From NCBI GenBank assembly GCA_036346355.1, contig CM070569.1:43130276-43194275 (forward strand): a DNA stretch of 64,000 nucleotides, in the 5' to 3' direction. Numbering within the stretch: position 1 is the first letter of the stretch; every line of letters starts with the position of its first letter. The position numbers and the translations under genes were made by a program. Source of the DNA: Rhipidocladum racemiflorum (taxonomy: Eukaryota; Streptophyta; Magnoliopsida; Poales; Poaceae). The notes under the pieces are model-generated. The model saw only the letters and a list, made by a program, of their open reading frames with translations, did no database searches and was not told where the DNA came from. Shown here in pieces: positions 1-11,651 of this stretch.

Positions 1-1003
1 GTTTTGGATTTGTCCAAACTTACGGAGAATCTTGTGTTTACAAGAAAGTGAGTGGGAGCTCTATAGCATTTACGATATTATATGTGGATGACATATTGTT
101 GATAGGAAATGATATAGAACTTTTGAAAAGTGTAAAAGATTACTTAAACAAGAAAGTTTTCAATGAAGGACCTTGGTGAAGCGGCATATATTTTAGGCAT
201 CAAAATCTATAGAGATAGATCGAGACGCTTAATTGGGCTATCACAAAGTACATATCTTGGACAAGATTCTAAAGAAGTTTAGAATGGACGAAAGTAAGAA
301 AGGGTTCTTACCTATGATGCAAGGCAAGGCGTTGAGTAAGACTCAGAGTCGACTACAGCAGAAGATAGAGAAGTAATGAATAAGATTCCCTATGCTTCAC
401 CCATAGGCTCTATCATGTATGCTATGTTGTGTACAAGACCGGATGTGGCACATGCTATTAGTTTGACTAGCGGTACCGATCCGATCCAGGTTTTGAACAA
501 CTGGGACGGCGGTCAAGAATATCTTTAAGTACTTAAGAAGAACTAAGGATATGTTTCTCATATATGGTGGTGAAGAAGAGCTGCGTCGCAAAGTGTTACG
601 TCGACGCTAGCTTTGATAATCGATCCCGGATGACTCTAAGTCTCAATCCGGGTACATTTTTGAAATGAATGGAGGATAGTGAGTCGGAGAAGTTCCAAGC
701 AATGTCTGTGGTGGCGGATCTTCAACCGAGGCGGAATATATTGCTTTGCTTGCAAGGCCCGCGAGAAGCGGTTTGGATGAAGATGTTCATATCCGAACTA
801 GGTGTGGTTCCGAGTGCGTTGGACCCGATGGTTATCTATTGTGACAACAATGGTGCCATAGCCAATGCTAAAGAACCAAGGTCACACAAGAATTCCAAAC
901 ATATTAAGCGTCGGTTTCACTCCATCCGTGAACATGTCAAGGATGGCGATATAAAGATTTGCAAAGTGCACACGGATCCGAATGTGGCGGACTTCGTTGA
1001 CTA
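1..1003 (+). pseudogene. Ty1/copia element A: reverse transcriptase end and RNase H remnant
   Basis: This is the 3' end of a copia pol gene, truncated by the window edge. The RT active-site box YVDDILLIGND reads at 81-113, a second RT block AAYILGIKIYRD at 181-216, and the connection block PYASPIGSIMYAML from 388. These lie in different frames, so the gene is broken by several indels. The RNase H part is open from 669 to 1003 and shows the copia-typical CDNNGAIANAKEP and KHIKRRFH segments. It is followed directly by an LTR (1104-2708) in the same orientation, so this is the 3' part of one element. The block types resemble the Tork/Angela group, but that placement is an inference from motif style. 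Confidence 0.88.
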
Positions 1004-1103
1004 AAGCTCTCCCAAGGGCAAAACATGATCAACACCAGAACTCAATGGGTGTTAGAATCATCACAATGTAATCTAGATTATTGACTCTAGTGCAAGTGGG
1101 AGA

Positions 1104-2708
1104 TCAAGGGAATATGCCCGAGAGGCAATAATAAATTGTTTATTATCATATTCCATGTTTATAATAGATGTTTATTTCTCATGCTAAAATTGTATTAATC
1201 GAAACGTTAATACATGTGTGTTTAATAAACAAAAGGTTCCTAGTAAAGCCTCTTTTTAAACTAGCTCGTTGATTAAGCGATGATCAAGGTTTCACGATCA
1301 TGAACATTGGATGTTATTAATAACGGGTCATGTCATTAGAAGAATGATGTGATGAACACACACCCAAGTTGGTATAGCAAATACGATCAAGTCATTTAGT
1401 TTGTTCTGTATCAAACACATTCGAAATAGCTCTTTTCCTTAGACCATGAGATGATGTCAATCACTAATTAGGAAGAGTACTTTGATGACATCAAACGTCA
1501 CTCCGTAACACGGTGACTATAAAGATGGATTTGGGTACTATGAAAGTATTAGTTGAGGCTCATGCATCAAGAGTGGGATTTGTCCATCCGGATGACGGAG
1601 AGATATACTGGGCCCTCTCGGTGATATCACATTGACATCGCTTGCAAGCATGTGACTAGGTCACAAGAATGTTATATCACGGAATGAGTAAAGAGTACTT
1701 GTCGGTAACGGATCGAACTAGGTATAGTTGATACTGATGATCGGATCCGGACAAGTAAAATATCGTGAGACAAAAGGAATTGGTTATGTCGTTTTCGTTT
1801 ACGCGATCACTAGTTCATCGTTGAGTGAATGGGAGTCATTATGGATCTCGGATCCCGCCGATGATTATTGATCCGAGAGGAGTCTCAATCATGTCCATTT
1901 TATTCACGAACCGTAGGGTGACACACTTAAGGTTCATCGATGCATTTGAGTGGATACGAAACAGGAGAAAAATATGGACAAGACAGGATCGTTTTGAGTA
2001 TCGCTTTAATAGTTTCGGGATATCGGAATAGTTAAAGGGGTATATGTTAATGTTTGTTAATTAAAAGAATTAACAAATATTAAATCTGAAATAAAAATGT
2101 TTATGGGAGAAAACCTTTCATTTTCTTGAGTGGGGTTTTAATGGAAATCAAAGTGGTTAATTTGTGAGTGGAGAGATCACTCACATGAAGAGAGGGAGGG
2201 CAAGGGGCAGCCCCATGCGCCGGCCACCCCACCCCTTGGCATGCCTCCTCCTCCTCCTATAAAAGGGAGGAGGAGCTCCTCTCTTTGGTGTTCATCCATG
2301 ACCCTTTGGTTGGTCCATTCTCCCTCCTCCTGATCCGTTTTGAAGTGGCTTAAGCGGCTGCTGAAATTATTTCTTCACCACCACCACCACTAAGTCGTAG
2401 TGTTGTTGGAGTTTTCCGGGATCCACTACTTCCGCCGCCTACTGGAACGAGGGATTGGAGGTCATCGCTGATCCGTACGTGTGACCAAGTACGGAGGCGC
2501 TGCCGTTTGTGGCGCTCATCTTCGCGACTTTGAAGTCGGGAGTGTACCTCTACATCAACCACGTTTGTTTGCGGGAACGTTATTCCCGCTTTCGGTCTAC
2601 GAGGGTGAGTCCTTCTGAAACCGTTTACTTGCATCTCCTAGATATGATCTTGGTGTTTGGTTGCAATCGTAGGAAAAATTTTTGTTTTCCATGCTACGAA
2701 ACCCTTCA
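1104..2708 (+). repeat. 3' LTR of copia element A
   Basis: The polypurine-like tract CAAGTGGGAGA (1093-1103) sits just upstream, and the following bases resemble the start of grass copia LTRs (AATATGCCC...GAGGCAATAATAAA). A TATA box (TATAAAAG, 2258-2265) lies in a GC-rich stretch, as expected for the U3/R boundary. The right end is placed at ACCCTTCA because coding sequence of another copia element begins immediately after. The first bases have diverged from TGTTGG, so the left boundary is uncertain by a few bases. The other LTR lies outside the window, so no target duplication can be tested. Confidence 0.7.
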
Positions 2709-3236
2709 CTCATCGCTAGGCTGTGTAACGCATCTTCAGGTACCTTCGAGCTACCATTAATTATGGTATCTGGTACTCTTCCTCTTCTTGTCTATCCCTT
2801 CGAGCCTTCTCAGATGCAGACTTTGCTGGTTGTAGGATAGATAGGGAGAGCACTTCTGGCACTTGCTAATTCAGTAGCACTTATCTTGTCTCTTGGTCTT
2901 CTAAGAAGCAGTCTGGAGTTGCACAATCCACCGCAGAGGTCGAGTATATTGCTGCAGCCAGTTGGTGCAACCAGGTGCTTTGGATGACATCGACTCTACG
3001 GGACTTTGGGTTATCTTTTGATAGTATTCCACTTTTCTATGATAACACTTTTGCCATCCACATTGCTAAGAACACAGTGCAACACTCTAGGACCAAGCAC
3101 ATTGATGTTAGATATTATTTCCTTAGAGACCATATGGAGAAGGGTAATATAGTGCTATAGTTTGTGGAGAGTGACCACCAGATTACCGACATCTTCACGA
3201 AGCCTTTGGATAGCGCTAGGTCTGTAGCCCTGAGAG
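2700..3236 (+). pseudogene. SIRE-like copia element B: RNase H remnant
   Basis: One reading frame carries a copia RNase H with several internal stops. RIFRYLRATINYGIWYS is followed by FSDADFAGCRIDRESTSG, QSTAEVEYIAAASWC, the DNTFAIHIAKNTVQHSRTKH block and, after a stop, DIFTKPLDS at the end. These blocks are typical of the SIRE/Maximus lineage. The coding sequence begins exactly where the LTR of element A ends, so A probably inserted into B, or the two were joined by deletion. The gene is not functional. Downstream noncoding sequence of B is split by a solo LTR at 3896-7384. Confidence 0.85.
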
Positions 3237-3890
3237 GAGAGGAGAGCTTGGCATCGTATATTACATTTATTTTCAGCATTTCTTTTCTGTTTGCATCTTC
3301 TGGGTGTATTTGGGCTAAGTCTTAGTGTTAGGAGTTCACTTCACTTATACTCTGGCATGCTTTGCATGGACCACTCATCTTATACCATAGGTTACTATCA
3401 TGCACAAATAGTTATCTCTCTTCTCTCTAGGTTGAGTTCCTTTACAGTCTTGTAGGTCTAGCAGGTGTTGGCCCCCCTGGGTAGACAACGTCTGTGTGTA
3501 CTCCCTAGCTCGAGTCTGTAGAGTTAGCTTTACTATGTTAGTCATATGGGGAAGATGAGAGCAAGCCTGAGCTATAGTGTTGTTTATCATCTTATGTATG
3601 CTCCATAGTCCACCCAGACTATCAATTTCATGACATTCCCTTCACATCCTATTTCTGTTTTCAATTGAGTTCATTTGGACATTTTTGAAATGAATTATGC
3701 TAATAACTCAACTTGAATCAGAATTGTGATAACATTGACTCACTTGTTGAGGGGGGTTTCTAGAAACTGATCATCATGCATTGCATATAGACTTCTTTTT
3801 TTATTTATGAGCTTTATCTATTATGCAAGAATTAATTATAATGATATGCACCTTGCTACTTTTCTGAGGAACTTTGCTAGATTAGTCTTA
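3237..3890 (+). other. Noncoding region downstream of element B RNase H
   Basis: AT-rich sequence with no convincing coding potential. It most likely belongs to the long 3' untranslated part of the SIRE-like element, which resumes after the solo LTR at 7390. Confidence 0.5.
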
Positions 3891-3895
3891 TCCAA

Positions 3896-6800
3896 TGTGA
3901 GACCCCGGATCAGCTATCCAGAATCTCCTGTGTATTTCCGTACTAGTCCCAGATCAGTAACTAGTACACACAGTCACAGTGATACATCATTGCCGAACAT
4001 AACGAAACTTGTAATATAAATATTCAAGTATGGGCCACATGGCCACTTATTACAATACTCGGTCCAACGACCGGACACACAAAACAGCGGAAGCAAAAAG
4101 AAAGCAACGAGCGAACGCCACAACGCCACAAAGCATTTACTAGGAACGCAACTAGTCCTCCTGGCAATCCTCTTCGAAGAACTCCTCCTCCTCTTCGGCA
4201 TCTTGATAAATTTCTGATGATTACAATGTTGGTGTAGCACGTGAGTACAAAAGTACTCAGCAAGTCGGGAATTATGATCATGAGGGGCTTTCCAAAGGAA
4301 GCTTAATAGGGTTTATTTGCATAAAGCCACATTTGATTAAATCATACTTAAGTAATAAGTTTCACAAAGCATATTTTTCAACTCTTTTTAATAATTGAAT
4401 TATTTATTATTGTAGTGAGGTTCTATCCACCATCACTAACATAAAGGCTCTATCCGCCAACTGTTTAAAGGATTAAATTTAATCATGTGACTCCATCCGT
4501 CATCCGTTAAAGGTAAACAGGTTCTAACCACCTGGTTGGCTCTTTCCGCCAAACAACATTCGAGAGTTCTAACCACTCCCGAACCCCAAAACAAAACACT
4601 TTTTGGGTTTGAAAACAAAATCAAGGTCTACCAATATGAAAGCATTCTTCGCTTTGCCTTTGACCGTAGGCACGGCTATTCGAATAGTTTATACTCTGCA
4701 GAGGTGTACAACTTTACCCACAAGACAAGATAGACCCTTGTTGCCATGCAATTAACACACTTCCTTAGGTGTGCCGGCAGGGATATCTTGACAAGGCCGT
4801 TACAATGTATCTACCTAGCTAGACCCACCCGCTGAGGTTTCACCGCTGTTAGGGTTCTCTCCACCCAAGTCTGAAGCCCCTCTTGCGCCGTGTGAGCAAA
4901 ACAACATCCACAACAATGCCTCCGTCCGGCTCTCACACAACAACCGAGTGGTGAGTCTAAACTAGGCTTCTACAAATTAGTGAGCCAGGTCGTACCATTA
5001 TAGACATGTGGTAGTACGGTTATGCTTAAAATGGCAATCATAAGCGTCGGTCCTTATATGACTTGGGGCGGTACTTTGCACAAAAGGATCAAGACTTGAT
5101 CCGCTTCCACCCGACATTCCAGGCCGCCCAAGTCAAAATCATTTCTCTTTTCTTTTATTTTAGAAAACAGGACCAAAATCATAATAATAACTTTCAAATC
5201 ACATTTAATAACATTCTTTTTGGATAATCCCACCCATGGGTTGTTTTTGTCGGAAAAGGTCCTAAGCAATTCTACCGTACTACATAGCAACGGATACCAT
5301 ATAAACATAGGCATGGTATAAACAATGTTCTAGGGTTACAATGGATATGATTAACAATATCATGGAGGAATTAACAAGTTCGGAATAACTAGCTCTTATA
5401 TTTGACATATTTCATTAAACATAGCCATGCAACTTTATAAACAGTTTTAAATCATTTCGCAAACATAGGAGCAAAGTGCATCAAGGAGACTTGCCTTCAG
5501 TTGCGGCGGCGGTGTCGAACTCGGAAGGCTCGACGGCGAAATCGGCGGTCGCGGCGGAATCGTCGACTACACGCAAAACGAGGCAATAAATAAATAACAG
5601 AAAATAAATAAAATCCAAAAATTATAAAATTAGTACTGGCAGGAAGGTCTTGATTTTAGATGAATTTAGAAATTTGAATGAGGTCAAACGGAGTTCGGAT
5701 GAGAAAGTTATGAGCTTAGAAGTTTGAATTTCGAATAAATCGAAAGCAGGAATATTCGAGAATATTCCGTTTGACCGAGTCAACGTTTGACTGCGCTTTG
5801 ACCGGACGTTGACTGGTTTGACTTGGCTTTGGAGTGTATGACAGTGGGGCCCACGCGTCATAGAGAGAGAGGAAAGAGAGGAAGCTTCCTCTGGAAGCTT
5901 GCATGCAATCCATGGAGGAGAGAGAGATAGAGAAAAAGGAAGGGAGAGAGAGAGGAAGGAGGGGCGGCGCCACGGCGGAGAGGCGGCGGTGTCGCGGTGG
6001 TGGCGGCGGCATGGCGGCCACAGACATGTACAAGGCAAGTATGGCGGGCGGCCAATGGCGGCGGCGGCGGCGGGCGGCGGCCAGCGGCGGCTGGCCGGCC
6101 GGCGTGGGCACGGCCCCACGAGCACCCACAGGAGCAAGGCAAAGAACAGAGAGCCACCAAAAAAAAACTAGAACGCAAGTTCTTCCAAAAACTTGATTTT
6201 TCTCTCATTTTTGCATGGAATCAATCCAAACAAAAAGCTAGGATCTCTAGACAACATCCTTAGGAACCTAGGGAAGCCACGAATTGAATCAAAACTCACC
6301 GGAATTGAAGAAATCGACGACAAACGGCGGTTCGGCCGAAAGCACCAAAACGCGAAATTCGTCGAGGAAACTTGATGAACCCTGAAATTGATGGATGGAT
6401 TAGGATCTAGACTTCCATGCTAACACAAAGAAACGAACGGGAGGAAGAAAGATCCACCGTAGTGGAAGATATGAGCAAGAACACGAAGAACGCGAAGAAC
6501 ACAAGAGCTCGTCGGTGTTCTTGATCTTGCGGCCGATTGGGTTTGAGAGGCTAAAGAAGGGTGACACCAACGGAAAGAGGACTCTTATACGGAGAGATGA
6601 GAGGTGGAATCACGCGGAACGGGCTAGGAACGGCCGCGCAATCTCCAAAAGAGTCGGTTTCGGTTTCCACGCAACCGTTCAAAAATTAGCGAGATTTCGG
6701 GGGTATTATCCCCATGGATAGGAAGAGGAGTTCGTTGTGAGTCCAACGGATCCGGCCGTTCGCGATTTGGAGTTGTATTGGAGGAGCTAGATGGATTTAA

Positions 6801-7384
6801 AGAGAGCTCCCACCATTTTTGGCTTGCTTGAAGCTCCTTTGTTCATGCATGGCAAGAGGTTGAAGATGACACTATTCACTTGCCACGTGGCAGCATCCTA
6901 TTGGCTCTCTTTTACGTAAACGTGCCACCCTAGGGAAAAATTAGGAAAAATGGCCTAAAAATTCCGGAAAAATTCCTAGAGCCATTTTAGAATATTTGGA
7001 ACTCAATGGAAGTGGTTTGGTTGAATTTGGATGATTTTTGTGGAATTGGATATTCGGGCGCGGATCGCAGGCATTAAACAAAAGCCATGAGATAAAATAG
7101 GAACGGAGGTCCAAAAATCCGGGGAATGATTCCTAAAATCATTTCGGAATATTTGGAACATTTTAGAAGTGGTTTGGAGATTTTTGGAGCACTTTTGGAC
7201 TCAGGTGAATTTTCGGGCACCGGCGGTACTGGAAAATCCGATTTTTCGCCCGGGAGGGAATTAATCCCCGATTTCGAAGGGGAATGGATGCCAGGTTAAT
7301 ATAAACACCAAAGAAACTTCAACTTTTGAATTTACTTCATTTAAATTAGGTTTTTCTCCAGAAAGCCAAAACGAGGATGTTACA
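3896..7384 (-). mobile_element. Solo LTR of a Ty3/gypsy-type element (3,489 bp)
   Basis: The ends are TG...CA: plus-strand TGTGAGACCCC at the left and GAGGATGTTACA at the right, so on the minus strand it starts TGTAACATCC and ends GGGGTCTCACA. It is flanked by a perfect 5-bp target duplication TCCAA at 3891-3895 and 7385-7389. There is no gag, pol, PBS or PPT inside, so the element has collapsed to one LTR by unequal recombination. Blocks such as the ACTTTACCCAC segment (about 4715) and the GTACTCAGCAAG segment (about 4250) recur in the LTRs at 33722, 36085 and 59632, so these are related families. A GC- and GA-rich block at 5820-6130 produces several long but meaningless open frames. Confidence 0.93.
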
Positions 7385-7389
7385 TCCAA

Positions 7390-9147
7390 ATTGTACTAAT
7401 TCATCATGCTAAGATTGCTAAAACATAAAATTGAACTTTAATGAAAACTTGATGAAAACCTATAGCTTTTACTTGCTATATTTCTTTACTAGGTGCTTAT
7501 GCTAAGCCTTGTGAAATCTTGGATTTCTACTAGAGTCACTAGAGTAACTTGGGTTTAGCTAGTTTGTTGTATTCTAGAATCCTTAAAATGCTCATGAATC
7601 TAAGTGCTGAAAATGTTCAAAAAAAATTGACTTTCGTGTGCTAAAATTGATCTCAACACGTTACATTCATAAGACTACTTCCCATTGTACTTGGGATGAA
7701 CTTGGTATATATTGTGTATGACCAAGACCATTCTTTTAAGCTTCTTGCTTGAGATGGTTGAATATGGCTTGGGTCAATTAAATTAAAAAATACAAAAATA
7801 AAATTGAAGAAGAGAATGATGCCTAGGAGACCTTTGTTGATGGCTCCTAGTCGAGGTTGTGTTTCACTAGGATAAACTCCCTAAACCTCAAGGTTTGCGG
7901 AGGAGAGTGAAGCCTAGACAACTTTTATCCATGGCTCCTAGTTGAGGATGTGTTTCACTCAAGGTTCAAAATTTTGTTTTGGTAGAAATCTCGGAACCCC
8001 CCCCCCCGAAATCCGAAATCTCAAAAATTCAAACAAAATTCAGACAAAATTCAAAAACCAAATTTCAAATCCAGTTTTTTTCAACTGGGAAATCCAAGAT
8101 TTCGGCCGAAATCACCGATATTTTAGTCACCTTGTTTTGACCGCATAATTGTCAAATTTTTTTGTGGATGAACTTGACCCTAAATCCAATCAAATCCGGC
8201 CAAGAAAAATGAAAATTCGGTAAAACACATCAAAATTTCGGCCGAAATCACTAAGATCTCGCCGAGATTTGGATGGGTATTGTAGCATTTTGATTTTTTT
8301 TTAATTTTTTTTTTACTCGCCCGAGATTTAGGATCTCCGGGGGGGGGGTCCGAAATCCAAAATCTTGTTCGAGATTTTCGAAATATCGCCGGGATTTGAA
8401 TCTATGGATTCACTAGGATAAGCTCTCTAAACCATATTATGTGCATTAAAATTTAGAATTTGCATTTAAGATATGGTTGAGCAAGAGGGTTCTCTTATGC
8501 ACTTGTAGCTTCCTAATGTATCGACTAGGTTGAATTCTATTATATCCATTTGATCCTTGCATAGCTTTGCTTCTTGTTGAAATCATGCAAAAATAGCAAA
8601 ATTTCTTTTGAGCTTGCCAAACAAAAATTGAAATATGTAATGGGGTATGATTTACTTTAGCATAATCTAAATTTAACTAGTTTGGTATCATACTTTGTCT
8701 AAAATGATCACTTAGATAATCTTCAAAGCTCATTTAGGATGCATTTCATGCATACATACTCTCTTGATGTCTATATTTGCCAAAAGGGGGAGAAAATGTG
8801 AAAAATGCATCTTAAATGGAAGAGAATATAAAAAAATGCTTTCACATGAGTGAAAAATTGTTCTTTTCTTTGGATCATGTGCAAAATGGCAAAATTGAGA
8901 TTTTATTGGCTTTTCTCAATTTTTAGAGCATTTGTGAAAAACTTGTTCTTTCTCTTGGTTTTCTCTAAAATTCTTCTCGCCAACTTGGTCATAAACTTAC
9001 TTTCTTTGTTAAATAGACCAAGTATGGATTTGCAATCAAATTGCTTTCTTCTATTCTTTTCAAACTCAAATTTATGCCTTTTTGGTGATTTGTCAATATA
9101 CTCATCAAGGGGGGGATTGAAAGACCATGTGGAGGTCTATCCATATT
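7390..9147 (+). other. AT-rich noncoding continuation of element B, with PPT-like tracts
   Basis: No gene is visible. Two purine tracts of the type that precedes SIRE-type LTRs occur: GCCAAAAGGGGGA at 8779-8791 and CAAGGGGGGGATTGA at 9106-9120. A tandem duplication of about 91 bp starts near 7821; its second copy is split by the element at 7960. The stretch is cut at about 9147, where gypsy coding sequence begins. Confidence 0.5.
7960..8406. mobile_element. hAT-like foldback MITE (about 447 bp)
   Basis: The left end CAAGGTTCAAAA and the reverse complement of the right end, CATAGATTCAAA, are similar. The interior is symmetrical: the C-run near 8000 pairs with the G-run at 8340, and TTCGGCCGAAAT occurs on both sides. 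The flanks GTTTCACT (7952-7959) and GATTCACT (8407-8414) match at 7 of 8 bases, as expected for a hAT 8-bp duplication. It interrupts the second copy of a 91-bp tandem duplication, so it inserted after that duplication. Confidence 0.55.
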
Positions 9148-11321
9148 TAGAGCACGATAGTCAATGCACATGCGCCAACTACCATCCTTCTTCGAAACGA
9201 AAAGGATGGTTGCTCACCATGGCAACACAGTGCGCCGAATGAAACCCTTGACCAACATATCCTCCAATTGCTTTTTCAACTCGTCTTGAAAAGGACGAGC
9301 CAAACGGTATGGAGACATAGAAATAGGTCGAGTGCCAGGAATAAGATCAATTCAAAACTCCACACTCCTCACAAGAGGCAAACTAGGCACTTCATCAGGG
9401 AACACATCAACAAATTCCTTCACCACAGGAATCTCCCCAATAGATACTGAAGAAGATGGCTTTTCTGAAATAGCCATGAGAAAACCCAACTGCCGCAAAC
9501 GGCGACCAGGAAACAGACTAGCCAAAGCAAAGATGGAACTAGAGGGTATGCCACCCTGAAAAGTCAATTCCACTCCTGACGGAGCCTGTAAGGCAACTGT
9601 CTTCCAAAAGCAACAAATCTTGGCACTGTACTGATGCAACCAGTCTATGCCCAGAATGATATCAAAAGTGGCCAACTGAATAACCATAAGATTGGCAAAG
9701 AAAACCTCATCATCAATGGTAATAGTGCAACCCAGGCAAACCAAAGAACTCGCAATAAGACCCCCAGAGAACTGACTATCACAGGCTTAGAAATCCGCTG
9801 CACTCCCAACTTAGCTCTACTATCAAACTCAGACGATACGAAAGAATAGGATGCTTCGGAATAAAAAAGAACAAAGGTATCAACTGAATCCACAAGCAAA
9901 GTACCTGATACCTCCTCCGGATGCCCGGCTGACTCAGCAGTCGGCAAGGCGTACACTCCTGGTGGCGCCGGGGCAGCAGGAGCCCCGACACCCGGTTGAT
10001 GCCCCAACAAAACTGGGGGCGGTGGGGCGAGTTGAGGAGGAGCCGACGACTGCGTGCACCAATAGGCCGTAGGGGGCGCCCAAGCCGAGGGCTACGGGGG
10101 AGTAGTAGCAGCCAACATCTGCACTAACCCTCTGGAAGACGTGGCTGGAGTGGGAGCAGAAGGCACGGGCTCCCACTTGATAATGCTACCAGGATTCATC
10201 CGGTAGACTCGCCCGATATGGCCAGGTCGGCCACAATGATTGCACTCCCCAGTCCAAGCACACTCAACAGCATGGTGTCCACAACCGCACTTGAAACAAA
10301 TCATGCCCTGCCCTGGAGCGGGACGAACAACCACCCGTGAGGAAGATGGCTGGGGCGGCTTCATCTTAGCCCCTGCGGAGGAACCCTGTCCCCCCTTGAA
10401 CTTCTTAAAGGTAGGTCGCTGAGAAGATCCACCTCCTCCACCAAAGGCCCTCTTCTGGCCCCAGCCAGGGGCCGCTGGAACCCCCGAACCTCCAGGGTTT
10501 TACTTATCCCTGGAGAGCTCCAACTTGAGCTCCATGCCCTTCGCCTGCTCGACCACGGAGCATAAGTCACGAGGGACAGTCGCCCCCATGACAACTCTGA
10601 ACTCCTTATTGAGGCCCCTACGGAACCTCCTCGCCTTCTCCCTATCATCCACAGCCGGCACAAAGCGCACCACATTATTGAACTCCACCTCATACTCTGC
10701 CACCGACTTCTTCCCCTGGGAGAGAGTCGACAGAGTATGCTCCATCCTCTCGAGAAAGGACTCCGGGTAGAGCTTGGCTCGGAAGCGAACCACAAAGTCC
10801 TCCCAGGTGATCGGTCCAAGAGCGGGGGCCCTCGCAGCAAGAACCCCCTCCCACAAGATATCCGCTTTGACCTTCAGCTGAAAGGCCACAAAGCGAGCTC
10901 TCTGGACCGAGATCAACTCTAGAACCTCAAACTGCCGCTCTATGTACCGCAACCAATCTGCGGATCGGACCAGCATGCCCGCTCCATCAAAAGTGTCCAG
11001 GCGGAGGGACATCCACTCACGGAGGCTCATCCTCGGCTCCGGCACAACGGGGGCCGCTGCAGCGGGAGGCACAGCAGCATGGGCTACCTGAACCTGCTGG
11101 CGCAGCTCCTGGACCTCCCTTTGCAGTGCCTGCAACAAGGCCGCAGTGGCGGCCGGCATCTCAGCCCCCGACTGTGCCGTCGGGATCTCCTCCTGTGCTG
11201 GCTCATGAGCATTGAGCGAAGCGCTTCCCTCAGCAGACTTAGCAACTCCCTGGGATGGGTGACTCCCACCCCGACCCTAGCCTCCATGGCCACGGCGACC
11301 GTGGCCTCTACCCCTCGGCAT
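9148..11321 (-). pseudogene. gypsy gag-protease-RT fragment of element C
   Basis: Gag starts at ATG 11321 (MPRGRGHGRRGHGG) and then meets an in-frame TAG. The same frame reopens and runs to about 10500 with typical retrotransposon gag motifs (TWEDFVVRFRAKLYP and SVAEYEVEFNNVVRF). A CCHC knuckle CFKCGCGHHAVEC follows near 10290, and a second knuckle has lost its last cysteine (CNHCGRPGHIGRVY). The protease region carries YSEAS where gypsy proteases have DSGAS, so the catalytic aspartate is gone, followed by DIILGIDWL. The linker VVKEFVDVFPDEVPSLP leads to RT, which stops after MCIDYRALN. Frame changes near 9750 and 10370 confirm a dead copy. Confidence 0.87.
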
Positions 11322-11637
11322 GGCTGCTACAGCCACACAACCATACCAACACATAATCATAAGCACAACATCAATATAAACAAGATCAAAGATCAACATA
11401 AACAATCTCCATCAAATATACAAAACGCAATGCAATGAAGCACCACAAACCCACCCTACTGTGCATCCAAGTGTGTCAAAATTTAAAGGAATTATTCCAC
11501 TTACACAAGTTTTAATGTTGCTACCCTATGGCAAAATTTTAAGTATAACCTAAGCCATGTTTCTAGGTTATTCCACATGACATTTTAGTTGAACCTATAG
11601 TATGACACTAAATACATGTTCCACGGACCTAATGCCC

Positions 11638-11650
11638 GCTCTGATACCAA
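11638..11650 (-). other. Primer-binding site of element C
   Basis: On the minus strand this reads TTGGTATCAGAGC, complementary to the 3' end of plant initiator methionine tRNA. It lies one base from the end of the LTR. Confidence 0.88.
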
Positions 11651-11651
11651 C

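Noticed and set aside
5622..6263. Several overlapping open frames of 90-170 aa on both strands
   Set aside because: They lie in a GC- and GA-rich block inside a solo LTR and show only low-complexity composition.
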